DNA from: Polaribacter cellanae
Lineage (GTDB): Bacteria; Bacteroidota; Bacteroidia; Flavobacteriales; Flavobacteriaceae
NCBI RefSeq assembly: GCF_017569185.1
Contig: NZ_CP071869.1
Location: 248,001 to 312,000 of the forward strand
Direction: 5' to 3'
Length of the DNA stretch: 64,000 nt
A program made the translations under genes and the position numbers. How positions within the stretch are numbered: position 1 is the stretch's first letter; every line of letters begins with the position of its first letter. This document shows, piece after piece, positions 1 through 7,910 of this stretch. Below the pieces are notes generated by a model. The model ran no database searches. It was not told the DNA's origin and saw nothing but the letters and a program-made list of their open reading frames with translations.

Positions 1-609
1 TTCAACACCTTCAGAAACCGTTTGCTTTTTATCTCCAGCAAATAAGTTTAATTTTTTTTCCCAAATATTATAGATTCCTTTAAAATCGTACCCCATTCCA
101 ATTGGGAAACTCATTGGAGTTACTCGCAAGCCTAATTTTTGCTCCACTTCATCTAATAAATCGAAAGCATCTTTACCTTCTCTATCTAATTTATTGATAA
201 AAACCAACATAGGTATGCTTCGCATTCTGCATACTTCTACCAATTTTTCTGTTTGTGGTTCCACACCTTTTGCAACATCAATCACTACAATAACGCTATC
301 TACAGCTGTTAAGGTTCTAAAAGTATCTTCTGCAAAATCTTTGTGCCCAGGAGTATCTAAAATGTTTATTTTCTTGTCTTTGTAAATAAAAGCTAAAACA
401 GAAGTTGCTACAGAAATACCACGCTGACGCTCAATTTCCATAAAATCGGAAGTGGCTCCTTTTTTTATTTTGTTGTTTTTTACAGCTCCAGCTTCTTGTA
501 TGGCACCACCAAAAAGTAATAATTTTTCTGTTAGTGTAGTTTTTCCTGCATCTGGGTGCGAAATGATACCAAATGTTCTTCTACGTGCTATTTCTTTTAA
601 AAAACTCAT
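1..609 (-). CDS. prfC: Peptide chain release factor 3 (N-terminal part, cut by window edge)
   Basis: Cytosolic translational GTPase that recycles RF1/RF2 from the ribosome after peptide release. The 203 residues visible begin [20 protein letters not shown] and carry the GTPase motifs in order: P-loop HPDAGKTT at about residues 18-25, switch region [10 protein letters not shown]3 motif DTPGH and G4 motif NKLD. The frame is open to base 1, so the remaining roughly 320 residues lie outside the window. The ATG at 607-609 is the first in frame, and a TATCTTTG -7 box lies about 20 bases upstream (628-635). EF-G and LepA share these motifs, but the start and the [12 protein letters not shown] segment are typical of RF3. 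Confidence 0.93.
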   Translation of the reverse strand, partial: MSFLKEIARRRTFGIISHPDAGKTTLTEKLLLFGGAIQEAGAVKNNKIKKGATSDFMEIERQRGISVATSVLAFIYKDKKINILDTPGHKDFAEDTFRTLTAVDSVIVVIDVAKGVEPQTEKLVEVCRMRSIPMLVFINKLDREGKDAFDLLDEVEQKLGLRVTPMSFPIGMGYDFKGIYNIWEKKLNLFAGDKKQTVSEGVE

Positions 610-627
610 CTACAAATTTTAGAGGTG

Positions 628-635
628 CAAAGATA
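628..635 (-). promoter_or_regulatory. Candidate promoter -7 box for prfC
   Basis: TATCTTTG on the minus strand matches the Bacteroidota consensus TAnnTTTG and lies 18 bases upstream of the prfC ATG, giving a short leader. No clear TTG -33 element was found at the usual distance. Confidence 0.5.
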
Positions 636-703
636 GGTTTTATTCTATAATTTTTATAATGAAATTGGTAGGATAAGAAGGACGATTTTATAGAAAAGAT
701 TAA

Positions 704-1024
704 GACACAGATTTCACGGATTTCACAGATTATTACGCAGAGATTCGCAGAGTAAGACTGAGTTTCAAAGAGTTTTTATTCAAATTTTAAATAAAAAATA
801 TTTTTGTAGATGACAAAAAACACTTTTTATCAAATAAAAACACGTTATAATCTCTCTGTAAAGACCTCACAGGTTTTTAAAACCTGTGAGGTTTACTAAA
901 GTATTTAAAAATAAAATATTGAAATTATTATTGCGCAGTAACTAATTTTTGTCATGTATTTATAAAAAATACAAATTTTACAAATTCCTAAAACTAATTC
1001 GTGAAAATCTGTGAAATCTGTGTC
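704..1024. repeat. Composite inverted-repeat element in a gene-free stretch
   Basis: The 443 bases between prfC and the cyclophilin gene hold no credible gene. A 14-base block GACACAGATTTCAC at 704-717 recurs inverted at 1011-1024, and similarity extends imperfectly to about 31 bases on each side (roughly 704-733 and 995-1024). A perfect 29-base palindrome sits near the centre (864-892). Between them are phrases such as ACGCAGAGATTCGCAGAG (736-753), resembling the degenerate 'cacagatttcacgg / cgcaaag' intergenic repeats common in Flavobacteriia. The layout (inverted ends, no gene, about 320 bases) resembles a small non-autonomous element or an array of repeat units; which one cannot be decided from one copy. 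Confidence 0.5.
864..892. repeat. Perfect 29-base palindrome (14-base arms)
   Basis: ACCTCACAGGTTTT at 864-877 and its exact complement AAAACCTGTGAGGT at 879-892 are separated by one T. The run of T/A in the centre rather than after the stem makes it a poor intrinsic terminator. From memory, similar palindromes are scattered through Flavobacteriia genomes with unknown role. Confidence 0.75.
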
Positions 1025-1052
1025 AAAAAAAATCTCTGTTTAATAATTAATC

Positions 1053-1754
1053 TCACTCCAAAATCTCAATCGTCATTTTAATATCTTCCTCAGGCCATTC
1101 ATCAACCCCCACTTTTACTCTAGAAATTTTATCCATAGTATTGAAACCAGAAATTACTTCACCAAAAACGGTATGTTCGTTGTTTAAATGATGTGCTCCA
1201 TTTCTATTTTGTACTATATAAAATTCAAAAGGATTGGATAATTTATTAGGATTGTCTTCCCAGTCTCTTGCAGCTGCTAATGCACCATATTTATGTTTTC
1301 GATGGCTTTTAAACTCTGGTTTTAGTCGATAATTTCCATACAATCTTCTTTGTTTTCTTGTATAGGTTTCGTCGGAATTGCCTCCTTGAATTACAAAGTT
1401 TTTAGCAACTCTGTAGATTTCGGTGGTATTAAAATATTTTAATTTTGTTAGAAAAATAAAATTGGCTCTATGGATAGGAACATCGTTATATAACTTCAGT
1501 TTAATATTGCCGAATTTAGTTTTTATAATTACCTTGTTTTCTTTATGTTGTTTACCATATTCTGTAAAAAAAGCTTCTACATTATCTTTATTTAAGCTGT
1601 CCCAACGTTTTTCAACTTTTTTTTCTAAAGTTTTTTTTGTTTTTTTCTTATTTGTTGAAAGTTTTTCCGTTTTTTTCTCAACTTTTTTTCCTTCTTTACA
1701 TTGATAAAGAGAAAGTAAGAAAATGCCTAAAAAAAGTTTGACAAAAATTTTCAT
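1053..1754 (-). CDS. Cyclophilin-type peptidyl-prolyl isomerase, lipoprotein
   Basis: Predicted envelope lipoprotein that catalyses cis-trans isomerisation of X-Pro bonds. A signal peptide ends in a lipobox (SLYQC, Cys19). A very lysine-rich linker follows (about residues 20-50), then a cyclophilin domain from about residue 75 to the end with the active-site stretch YRVAKNFVIQGG, including the catalytic Arg, and later EFYIVQNRNGAHHLNNEHTV. The family is usual in Bacteroidota and is annotated as peptidylprolyl isomerase. It is monocistronic, with a TATCTTTG -7 box 23 bases upstream. The substrate is unknown. The +2 Lys after the lipobox Cys does not obviously indicate surface export. Confidence 0.85.
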   Translation of the reverse strand: MKIFVKLFLGIFLLSLYQCKEGKKVEKKTEKLSTNKKKTKKTLEKKVEKRWDSLNKDNVEAFFTEYGKQHKENKVIIKTKFGNIKLKLYNDVPIHRANFIFLTKLKYFNTTEIYRVAKNFVIQGGNSDETYTRKQRRLYGNYRLKPEFKSHRKHKYGALAAARDWEDNPNKLSNPFEFYIVQNRNGAHHLNNEHTVFGEVISGFNTMDKISRVKVGVDEWPEEDIKMTIEILE

Positions 1755-1777
1755 AAAAAGTATTACTTTTAATATCT

Positions 1778-1785
1778 CAAAGATA
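1778..1785 (-). promoter_or_regulatory. Candidate promoter -7 box for cyclophilin gene
   Basis: TATCTTTG on the minus strand matches TAnnTTTG and lies 23 bases upstream of the ATG. No convincing -33 TTG was seen. Confidence 0.45.
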
Positions 1786-1860
1786 AATCATCAAAATAAA
1801 AGAATAGAAAAATTTGATTGTTTTTATTTATTTTTTATGGATTATTGTAACTTCGTTCCT

Positions 1861-1868
1861 TATTTTTG
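1861..1868 (+). promoter_or_regulatory. Candidate promoter -7 box for idi, nearly leaderless
   Basis: TATTTTTG ends only six bases before the idi ATG at 1875. If transcription begins about five bases after the box, the mRNA would have almost no leader. A TTG at 1845-1847 is closer than the usual 17-23 base spacing. Confidence 0.45.
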
Positions 1869-1874
1869 TAGAAT

Positions 1875-2393
1875 ATGAAAGAACAAGTAATTTTAGTAGA
1901 TACAAACGACCAACAAATTGGTTTGATGGAAAAAATTGAAGCACACGAAAAAGCGTTGTTGCATAGAGCGTTTTCTGTATTTGTTTTTAATGAAAAAGGA
2001 GAATTAATGTTGCAACAAAGAGCAGCATCTAAATATCATTCACCATTATTATGGACTAATACCTGTTGCTCTCACCAAAGAGATGGAGAAAGTAATTTAG
2101 AAGCAGGAAAAAGAAGGTTGCAAGAAGAAATGGGTTTTACCACAGATTTAAAAGAAGTTTTTTCTTTTATTTACAAAGCGCCTTTTGATAATGGATTAAC
2201 AGAACACGAATTAGACCATGTAATGGTTGGAAAGTTTGAAGATGCTCCAAATATAAACAAAGAGGAAGTTGAAGATTATAAATGGATGACTTTAGATGCT
2301 GTAAAAAAGGATATGATAGATAATCCTGAAATTTACACAGAATGGTTTAAAATAATTTTTGATAAATCTTATGAAAAACTAACAAATGCCTAG
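1875..2393 (+). CDS. idi: Isopentenyl-diphosphate delta-isomerase, type I
   Basis: Interconverts isopentenyl and dimethylallyl diphosphate in the cytosol for isoprenoid synthesis (menaquinone side chain, undecaprenyl phosphate, carotenoids). The 172-residue Nudix-fold protein has the type I hallmarks: TNTCCSHQRDGE, in which Cys65 and His67 correspond to the catalytic Cys and a metal His; the Nudix-like RRLQEEMGF; and EHELDHVMVG with the metal and catalytic glutamates. Length matches the family. Its last eight bases overlap the start of the downstream PTPS-like gene, so the two are probably translationally coupled although their pathways differ. Confidence 0.95.
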   Translation: MKEQVILVDTNDQQIGLMEKIEAHEKALLHRAFSVFVFNEKGELMLQQRAASKYHSPLLWTNTCCSHQRDGESNLEAGKRRLQEEMGFTTDLKEVFSFIYKAPFDNGLTEHELDHVMVGKFEDAPNINKEEVEDYKWMTLDAVKKDMIDNPEIYTEWFKIIFDKSYEKLTNA

Positions 2394-2796
2394 AGTTACT
2401 GTCCATAGAAAAGCACATTTTAATGCGGCACATAGATTGTATAGAAAAGATTGGAGTGACGAAAAAAACTTTAAAATTTTTAATAAATGTAGCAATCCTA
2501 ATTTTCATGGGCATAATTACGAATTAATTGTTTCTTTAACGGGTGAGATTGATAAGAGAACAGGTTATGTGTTTGATTTAGGGATGTTAAAAGAATATAT
2601 AAAATTGGAAATTGAGGATGCTTTCGATCATAAAAACTTAAATGTAGAAGTTCCAGAATTTAGAGACTTAAACCCAACTGCAGAGAATATTTCTGTTGTT
2701 ATTTATAATAAATTAAGAAAATTGTTGCCTAAAGATTTAGAGTTAGAAATTACGTTATATGAAACACCACGTAATTTTGTAACTTATTCAGGTTAA
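2386..2796 (+). CDS. queD: 6-carboxytetrahydropterin / 6-pyruvoyltetrahydropterin synthase family
   Basis: Zinc enzyme of the PTPS/QueD family, expected to convert dihydroneopterin triphosphate on the route to queuosine or pterins. The 136 residues show zinc ligands His16 (FNAAHRL), His41 and His43 (NFHGHNY), Cys35 as catalytic thiol, the Asp-His pair in FDHKNLN, and the substrate Glu in LYETPRNF. The Cys-x5-His-x-His spacing (CSNPNFHGH) is the PTPS-like form rather than the tighter E. coli QueD form, so the exact product is uncertain. It overlaps idi by eight bases and is followed by a strong hairpin terminator. The symbol follows the usual bacterial role. Confidence 0.8.
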   Translation: MPRVTVHRKAHFNAAHRLYRKDWSDEKNFKIFNKCSNPNFHGHNYELIVSLTGEIDKRTGYVFDLGMLKEYIKLEIEDAFDHKNLNVEVPEFRDLNPTAENISVVIYNKLRKLLPKDLELEITLYETPRNFVTYSG

Positions 2797-2820
2797 TTTT
2801 TTAAAATTAGATATAAAAAA

Positions 2821-2853
2821 AAGCCTCCATTTGTATATTACAAATGGAGGCTT
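2821..2853. terminator. Bidirectional intrinsic terminator
   Basis: Perfect 15-base stem (AAGCCTCCATTTGTA at 2821-2835 and its complement at 2839-2853) with a three-base loop. It has an A-run before and T-rich sequence after, and lies between convergent genes, so it can serve both strands. Confidence 0.9.
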
Positions 2854-2878
2854 TTACTTTATTTAAAAGAGAGAATTA

Positions 2879-5092
2879 TTAATTCTTACTTTTTTGTTTC
2901 ATTTCGTCAAACTTGTCACCTTCTTTCTTAGGCCAGTTGTTATTTGAAGTATCTACATCTGCAGTTTCGAAATCTGGATCTACAACAATACTTTTAATTT
3001 CTTGCGTGGAAGCAAAAACTCTTGTTACTTTATGATCATTTTTCATCCAAATTTGAGCTGGGAAAGTTTCTCTTTTTTTACTTCCATCTGCATAGGTTAA
3101 TTCAACGATAATAGGCATTACTAAACCTCCTGGTTTTTCGAATTCTACTGAATAAATATAAGAAGGTACTGCTTGACCATCTACATATTTATTCATAGCA
3201 TCTGGTCTTGCATCTTCTTTTTTATCAGTAATGTAAACTAAATCTCCTAAGCCATCGAAATAGTCTTTAGCTCTTGGGTTTGAAGCGATGATGTTTTTAA
3301 TTCTTTCTCCTTGTTTATCCGTTAAATATAAGGGTTTTACCTTTTTAATTCCAATATCAGTTACGTCTGTTGTGTAAAACCAACCTCTCCAAAACCAGTC
3401 TAAATCCATACCAGAAGCATCTTCCATAGATCTAAAGAAATCTGCTGGAGTTGGGTGTTTAAACATCCATCTTTGCGCATACGTTCTAAATGCATAATCA
3501 AATAATTCTGGACCCATTATTGTTTTTCTTAGCATATACAATCCAGCTGCTGGTTTAGAATATGCATTTGGTCCGAATTGTTTTACATAATCTCCTTGAG
3601 ACATAATAGGAGAAAGGTTAGATTGATCTCCCCCCATATATCTTGTAATGTTTTTTGTTGGATTTGTTGCAAATAATTCTGCATCATACACATCTTCTGC
3701 TAAAATTTCTACGAAAGAGTTTAAACCTTCGTCCATCCAAGTCCATTGTCTTTCATCGGAATTTACAATCATTGGAAAGAAATTGTGCCCAACTTCGTGT
3801 ACAATTACTCCAATCATTCCTTTTTTAGTTCTGTCTGAATAGGTTCCATCTGGATTTGGACGACCAAAGTTGAAACAAATCATTGGGTACTCCATTCCTT
3901 GTCTTTCGGAATGTACAGAAACGGCTTTAGGATATGGATAATCGAAAGTTAGTTTAGAGTATTCTTTTAATGTGGTTGCAACAACTCTTGTAGAGTGCTC
4001 TTCCCATAAAGGGTTTCCTTCTTTTGGATATAATGAAGTTGCCATAACCGTTTTACCATTAATGTTTACAGCCATTGCATCCCAGATATACTTTCTTGAA
4101 GTTGCGAATGCGAAATCTCTAACTTTATTGGCTTTAAATTTCCAAGTTTTAGTTTTGGTAGATCTTCCTTTTTCATTTTTTTCAGCTTCAGATTGTGTAA
4201 CAATAATAACAGGTTTGTCGAAAGATTTTCTAGCTTTATTGTAACGTTTTCTTTGTTTTTTAGATAACACTTCTTTTTCGTTTTGTAAAGAGCCAGTAGC
4301 TTCTACAATATGATCTGCAGGAACCGTTAAGTTAACTTCGTAATCTCCAAACTCTAAAGCGAATTCACTACGTCCCCAAAATTGCATATTTTGCCATCCT
4401 TCTACATTATTATAAACTGCCAACCTTGGAAAAAACTGTGCAATTGTGTAATTATTATTTCCATCAGGGAAAGATTCTAAACCAGAGCGTCCACCATCTT
4501 TATTAATGTCGTTAATTTTATAGTTCCATTTAATTCTGAATTCGAATTTTTCTCCAGATTGCAAAGGTTTTGACAAGTTAATTCTCATCATTGTTCTGTT
4601 AATGGTATGAGATAAAGGTCTTCCATTCGATTCTACAAGTTCGATATTATAACCAAAACCTTTTTTGGAATTCATATACGTTTGCTTGAAATTGTCTGGA
4701 GTAATAAATGGAGAAGCTCCTGTAGATTTCGCTAAAGGAGTTTTAGAGTCGTCTGCTCTCATATTTTGGTCTAATTGAACCCATAAATATTCTAAAGCAT
4801 CTTTAGAATTGTTGTGATAAGTAATGTGCTCATCACCATAGATTTTGTTAGCACTTTCGTCTAAACGAATGTCCATTTTATAATCTACTTTTTGTTGTGT
4901 GTACTGGTGTCCAGGGGCTCCAGAAGCTGCATGTTGGTCGTTTGGAGTTGCCAAAACATCTTTCATTTGTCTGAATTTGTTTTGATCTGTGTGTCCTTGT
5001 TGAGTTTTCTTCTCGTCCTTTTTAGTCTCTTGCGCAATTGCAGAAAAACTGATAAAGAAAAGAGAAAATACGAATAATGATAGTTTTTTCAT
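2879..5092 (-). CDS. M1-family zinc metallopeptidase (secreted), copy A
   Basis: Predicted exported aminopeptidase-like enzyme. The 737-residue protein has an N-terminal signal peptide ending near SAIAQ. After an N-terminal beta domain, the gluzincin signature HEVGH (His432, Glu433, His436) is followed 19 residues later by the third zinc ligand Glu455 in WMDEGLNSF, exactly as in M1 peptidases. The canonical GAMEN substrate loop appears as QGMEYP. It is a close paralogue of the next gene (5233-7362), sharing long blocks such as DLDWFWRGWFYTTDVTDI. A hairpin at 5187-5218 separates the two, so this copy may have its own promoter. Substrate is unknown. Confidence 0.9.
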   Translation of the reverse strand: MKKLSLFVFSLFFISFSAIAQETKKDEKKTQQGHTDQNKFRQMKDVLATPNDQHAASGAPGHQYTQQKVDYKMDIRLDESANKIYGDEHITYHNNSKDALEYLWVQLDQNMRADDSKTPLAKSTGASPFITPDNFKQTYMNSKKGFGYNIELVESNGRPLSHTINRTMMRINLSKPLQSGEKFEFRIKWNYKINDINKDGGRSGLESFPDGNNNYTIAQFFPRLAVYNNVEGWQNMQFWGRSEFALEFGDYEVNLTVPADHIVEATGSLQNEKEVLSKKQRKRYNKARKSFDKPVIIVTQSEAEKNEKGRSTKTKTWKFKANKVRDFAFATSRKYIWDAMAVNINGKTVMATSLYPKEGNPLWEEHSTRVVATTLKEYSKLTFDYPYPKAVSVHSERQGMEYPMICFNFGRPNPDGTYSDRTKKGMIGVIVHEVGHNFFPMIVNSDERQWTWMDEGLNSFVEILAEDVYDAELFATNPTKNITRYMGGDQSNLSPIMSQGDYVKQFGPNAYSKPAAGLYMLRKTIMGPELFDYAFRTYAQRWMFKHPTPADFFRSMEDASGMDLDWFWRGWFYTTDVTDIGIKKVKPLYLTDKQGERIKNIIASNPRAKDYFDGLGDLVYITDKKEDARPDAMNKYVDGQAVPSYIYSVEFEKPGGLVMPIIVELTYADGSKKRETFPAQIWMKNDHKVTRVFASTQEIKSIVVDPDFETADVDTSNNNWPKKEGDKFDEMKQKSKN

Positions 5093-5186
5093 ATTTAATG
5101 AGTTTGATTTATAAATGGGGTCTAAATTAAGAATATAACTGCGATATAACTTTAAAGTGTTAATATTTTAACAAATCTTTATCAAA

Positions 5187-5218
5187 AAAAAAGCAATGTT
5201 GTTATACATTGCTTTTTT
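5187..5218 (-). terminator. Intrinsic terminator between the M1 genes
   Basis: AAAAAAGCAATG at 5187-5198 pairs perfectly with CATTGCTTTTTT at 5207-5218, leaving an eight-base loop. On the minus strand the stem is followed by a T-run, so it ends transcription of the upstream M1 gene. Confidence 0.8.
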
Positions 5219-5232
5219 AAGATTTAAAAGTA

Positions 5233-7362
5233 TTAGTTTTTAAGTTTGTTTTTAAATGTATCGAACTTGTCTTTTTGTTGTTTAGGAAAACTATTGTTAG
5301 ATAGATCTACATCTGCAGTTTCTAAATTTGGATCTACTACGATTTTAGTAATTTGTTTATTAGAATGTATTGCTTTTGTTACTTCAACATCATTATATCT
5401 CCAAATTTGAGCAGGGTATGTCTTCTTCATTGTTGTGCCATCTTCATAGGTAAATTCAACAATAATAGGCATTACCAAACCACCTGGTTTGTTAAATGTA
5501 ATTTCGTAGAAAAACTTTGAGTTTGCTTTGTTAGGGTTGCTAAACAGTAAACCTTTGCTTTGGTCTTCAACAAAGTTTACGATATTTGCACCTGCATCTT
5601 TCGCATAAAATTTCTTTACATTTTTAATACCAATATCTGTAACATCTGTAGTATAAAACCAACCTCTCCAAAACCAATCTAAATCTACTCCAGAAGCGTC
5701 TTCTATAGATCTAAAAAAATCTGCAGGAGTTGGATGTTTAAATTTCCAACGTTGCGCATAAGTTTTAAAAGCATGGTCGAATAATTCTTTTCCCATTATT
5801 GTTTCACGCAACATCCATAAACCTGTTGCTGGTTTTCCATAAGCGTTGTATCCAAAACTATAGACATTGTCTCCTTTCGACATAATTGGCGCAATTCTAG
5901 ATTGATCTCCACTCATATAATCTACAATATTTTTAGGATATCCTCTAACAATTGGAAAATTTGGATCGTAATCTTTTTCTGCTAACATTTCCATAAAAGA
6001 GTTTAAACCTTCGTCCATCCAAGTCCATTGTCTTTCGTCTGAATTTACGATCATTGGGAAAAAGTTGTGACCAACTTCGTGGATGGTAACTTTAATCATT
6101 CTGTATTTTGTTCTGTCTGAATAACTTCCATCTGGATTTGGTCTACCAGGATTGAAACAAATTTGTGGATATTCCATTCCCATTTGACCATCTACAGAAA
6201 TTGCTTTGTGGTAAGGGTAATCGAACGTATATCTAGAATACGTTTTTAGTGTTTGTGCAACTGCTCTTGTAGAATGTTCTTCATATAATGGATTTGCTTC
6301 TTTAGAATATAAAGATTCTGCCATTACAGTTTTACCATTAATATCTACAGCCATTGCATCGAAAATAAATTTTCTTGAAGTTGCAAATGCGTAATCTCTA
6401 ACATTTTCTGCATAAAATTTCCAAGTTTTGGTTTTTTTAGAACGGCTTTTTTCAATTTTTTCTGCTTCATCCTGAGTTCTAATAACTACAGGATTGTCGA
6501 ATGTTTTTCTTGCTTTTTCAATTCGTTTTAATTCTGTTTTAGAATAAACATCTTTTGGGTTTTGTAAAACACCTGTTGCACCTAACATGTGATCTGCAGG
6601 AGTTGTAATATTTACGGTAAAATCTCCAAATTCTAAAGCAAATTCACTTCTTCCCCAAAATTGGTCGTTTTGCCAACCTTCTACATTATCATACACACAT
6701 AATCTCGGGTAAAATTGTGCAATTACATAGTTGTTGTTTCCATCTTTAGGAAAATGTTCGTAACCAGATCTTCCTCCTTGTGTTCTATGATTATTGATGT
6801 TATACCACCATTTAATTTTAAAGTCGAATTTTTCTCCAGAAGTCAATGGTTTTGGTAAATTAATACGCATCATGGTTTGGTTTACAGTGTGCGATAATTT
6901 AGATCCGTTTTTATTGGTTACACTTTCAATCTTAAAACCACCATTAAAAGGCTTATTTACATAAGAGCTATTAAACCTTGCTTTTGAAGTTGTACTAGGT
7001 AAAGTTGTGGGCTGAATGTCTGGTGTTTTAGAATCTGCAGCTCTCATATTTTGGTCTAATTGTACCCACAAATATGTTAAGGTGTCTTCTGAATTATTAT
7101 GGTATGTGATGGTTTCATTCCCATAAATTCTTTGATTATCGTCGTCTAAAACGATGTCCATAACATAATCTACCTTTTGCTGTGTGTAACGAACTCCTGG
7201 TGCTCCAGAAGCTGTTCTCTGTAAATTTGGAGTGGGTAATAATTCTTTTAATTGTCTAAATTTATTCTGATTTGTATGCCCTTGTTTCGTGCGACTTTCT
7301 TGTGCGAAAGAAATACTTGAAATAAACAAACAAGAAAGTATTAGAATACCTAATTTTTTCAT
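5233..7362 (-). CDS. M1-family zinc metallopeptidase (secreted), copy B
   Basis: Tandem paralogue of the 2879-5092 gene, 709 residues, with a signal peptide ending near SISFAQ. The zinc site is intact: HEVGH at residues 428-432 and Glu451 in WMDEGLNSF. The substrate-loop equivalent is MGMEYP. Compared with copy A it lacks part of an insertion near residues 575-640. It follows a DUF6702 gene by 20 bases, so it is probably the end of an operon with the CarboxypepD_reg-like genes upstream. This neighbourhood (CarboxypepD_reg, DUF6702, M1) is one I recall as recurrent in Flavobacteriia, suggesting a shared envelope role, but no function is established here. Confidence 0.9.
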   Translation of the reverse strand: MKKLGILILSCLFISSISFAQESRTKQGHTNQNKFRQLKELLPTPNLQRTASGAPGVRYTQQKVDYVMDIVLDDDNQRIYGNETITYHNNSEDTLTYLWVQLDQNMRAADSKTPDIQPTTLPSTTSKARFNSSYVNKPFNGGFKIESVTNKNGSKLSHTVNQTMMRINLPKPLTSGEKFDFKIKWWYNINNHRTQGGRSGYEHFPKDGNNNYVIAQFYPRLCVYDNVEGWQNDQFWGRSEFALEFGDFTVNITTPADHMLGATGVLQNPKDVYSKTELKRIEKARKTFDNPVVIRTQDEAEKIEKSRSKKTKTWKFYAENVRDYAFATSRKFIFDAMAVDINGKTVMAESLYSKEANPLYEEHSTRAVAQTLKTYSRYTFDYPYHKAISVDGQMGMEYPQICFNPGRPNPDGSYSDRTKYRMIKVTIHEVGHNFFPMIVNSDERQWTWMDEGLNSFMEMLAEKDYDPNFPIVRGYPKNIVDYMSGDQSRIAPIMSKGDNVYSFGYNAYGKPATGLWMLRETIMGKELFDHAFKTYAQRWKFKHPTPADFFRSIEDASGVDLDWFWRGWFYTTDVTDIGIKNVKKFYAKDAGANIVNFVEDQSKGLLFSNPNKANSKFFYEITFNKPGGLVMPIIVEFTYEDGTTMKKTYPAQIWRYNDVEVTKAIHSNKQITKIVVDPNLETADVDLSNNSFPKQQKDKFDTFKNKLKN

Positions 7363-7382
7363 AATAAGTGTTTTAGTTATAG

Positions 7383-7880
7383 TTAGTAGGTTAAAGTTGC
7401 TTGTGTTTTTTCTTTTGATAATAATACACTTTTATGCTTATTACCAACTTTAGATTTTATTAGGTTTTGTTGTTCTGGAAAATGGTTGATTAATATTTTA
7501 TTAGAAATTTCAATTTTAGAAACTTTCTCGATGTTTTCTATTTCTAAATAAAAAAGTACCAAATCGCCTTCGTATTCTTTTCCGATGTAATTAAATTCTT
7601 GAAGTTTATCATCGACTTTAAACTTCAGTTTTTCTTTTAAGTATTTTTCGAAATAAACATCGTTATTTTTTAGTTCTTTTTTAGAAGTAAGTCTCAAATC
7701 GATATTATAATCTTTATTAAGCGCAGTTTCTATATCGTCCATAAAAACATTAATAATTATTTGTAACGATTTTGCTTCACTTTTATACTTTATCTGCGTT
7801 AAACTCAAATAATATTTGTGAGCAGAGAAGGAGAGCAGTGGTATTAATACTAAAACTAAAAGTGTTTTTTTTAAATTCAT
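7383..7880 (-). CDS. DUF6702 family protein, exported
   Basis: Small protein of 165 residues with an N-terminal signal peptide (MNLKKTLLVLVLIPLLSFSA) followed by HKYYLSLTQI, the typical opening of the DUF6702 family. The remainder is predicted beta-rich with charged loops; no catalytic motif is evident. It lies 20 bases upstream of the M1 peptidase and 30 bases downstream of a CarboxypepD_reg-like gene, all on the minus strand. Function is unknown; the steady partnership with the M1 peptidase suggests an accessory or folding role, which is inference only. Confidence 0.75.
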   Translation of the reverse strand: MNLKKTLLVLVLIPLLSFSAHKYYLSLTQIKYKSEAKSLQIIINVFMDDIETALNKDYNIDLRLTSKKELKNNDVYFEKYLKEKLKFKVDDKLQEFNYIGKEYEGDLVLFYLEIENIEKVSKIEISNKILINHFPEQQNLIKSKVGNKHKSVLLSKEKTQATLTY

Positions 7881-7910
7881 ATTTCTATTTAAGACAATTA
7901 TTGCGCCAAA

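Noticed and set aside
864-892. Intrinsic terminator
   Set aside because: The palindrome is perfect but T/A bases are in the centre instead of after the stem, and no gene ends close enough to need it.
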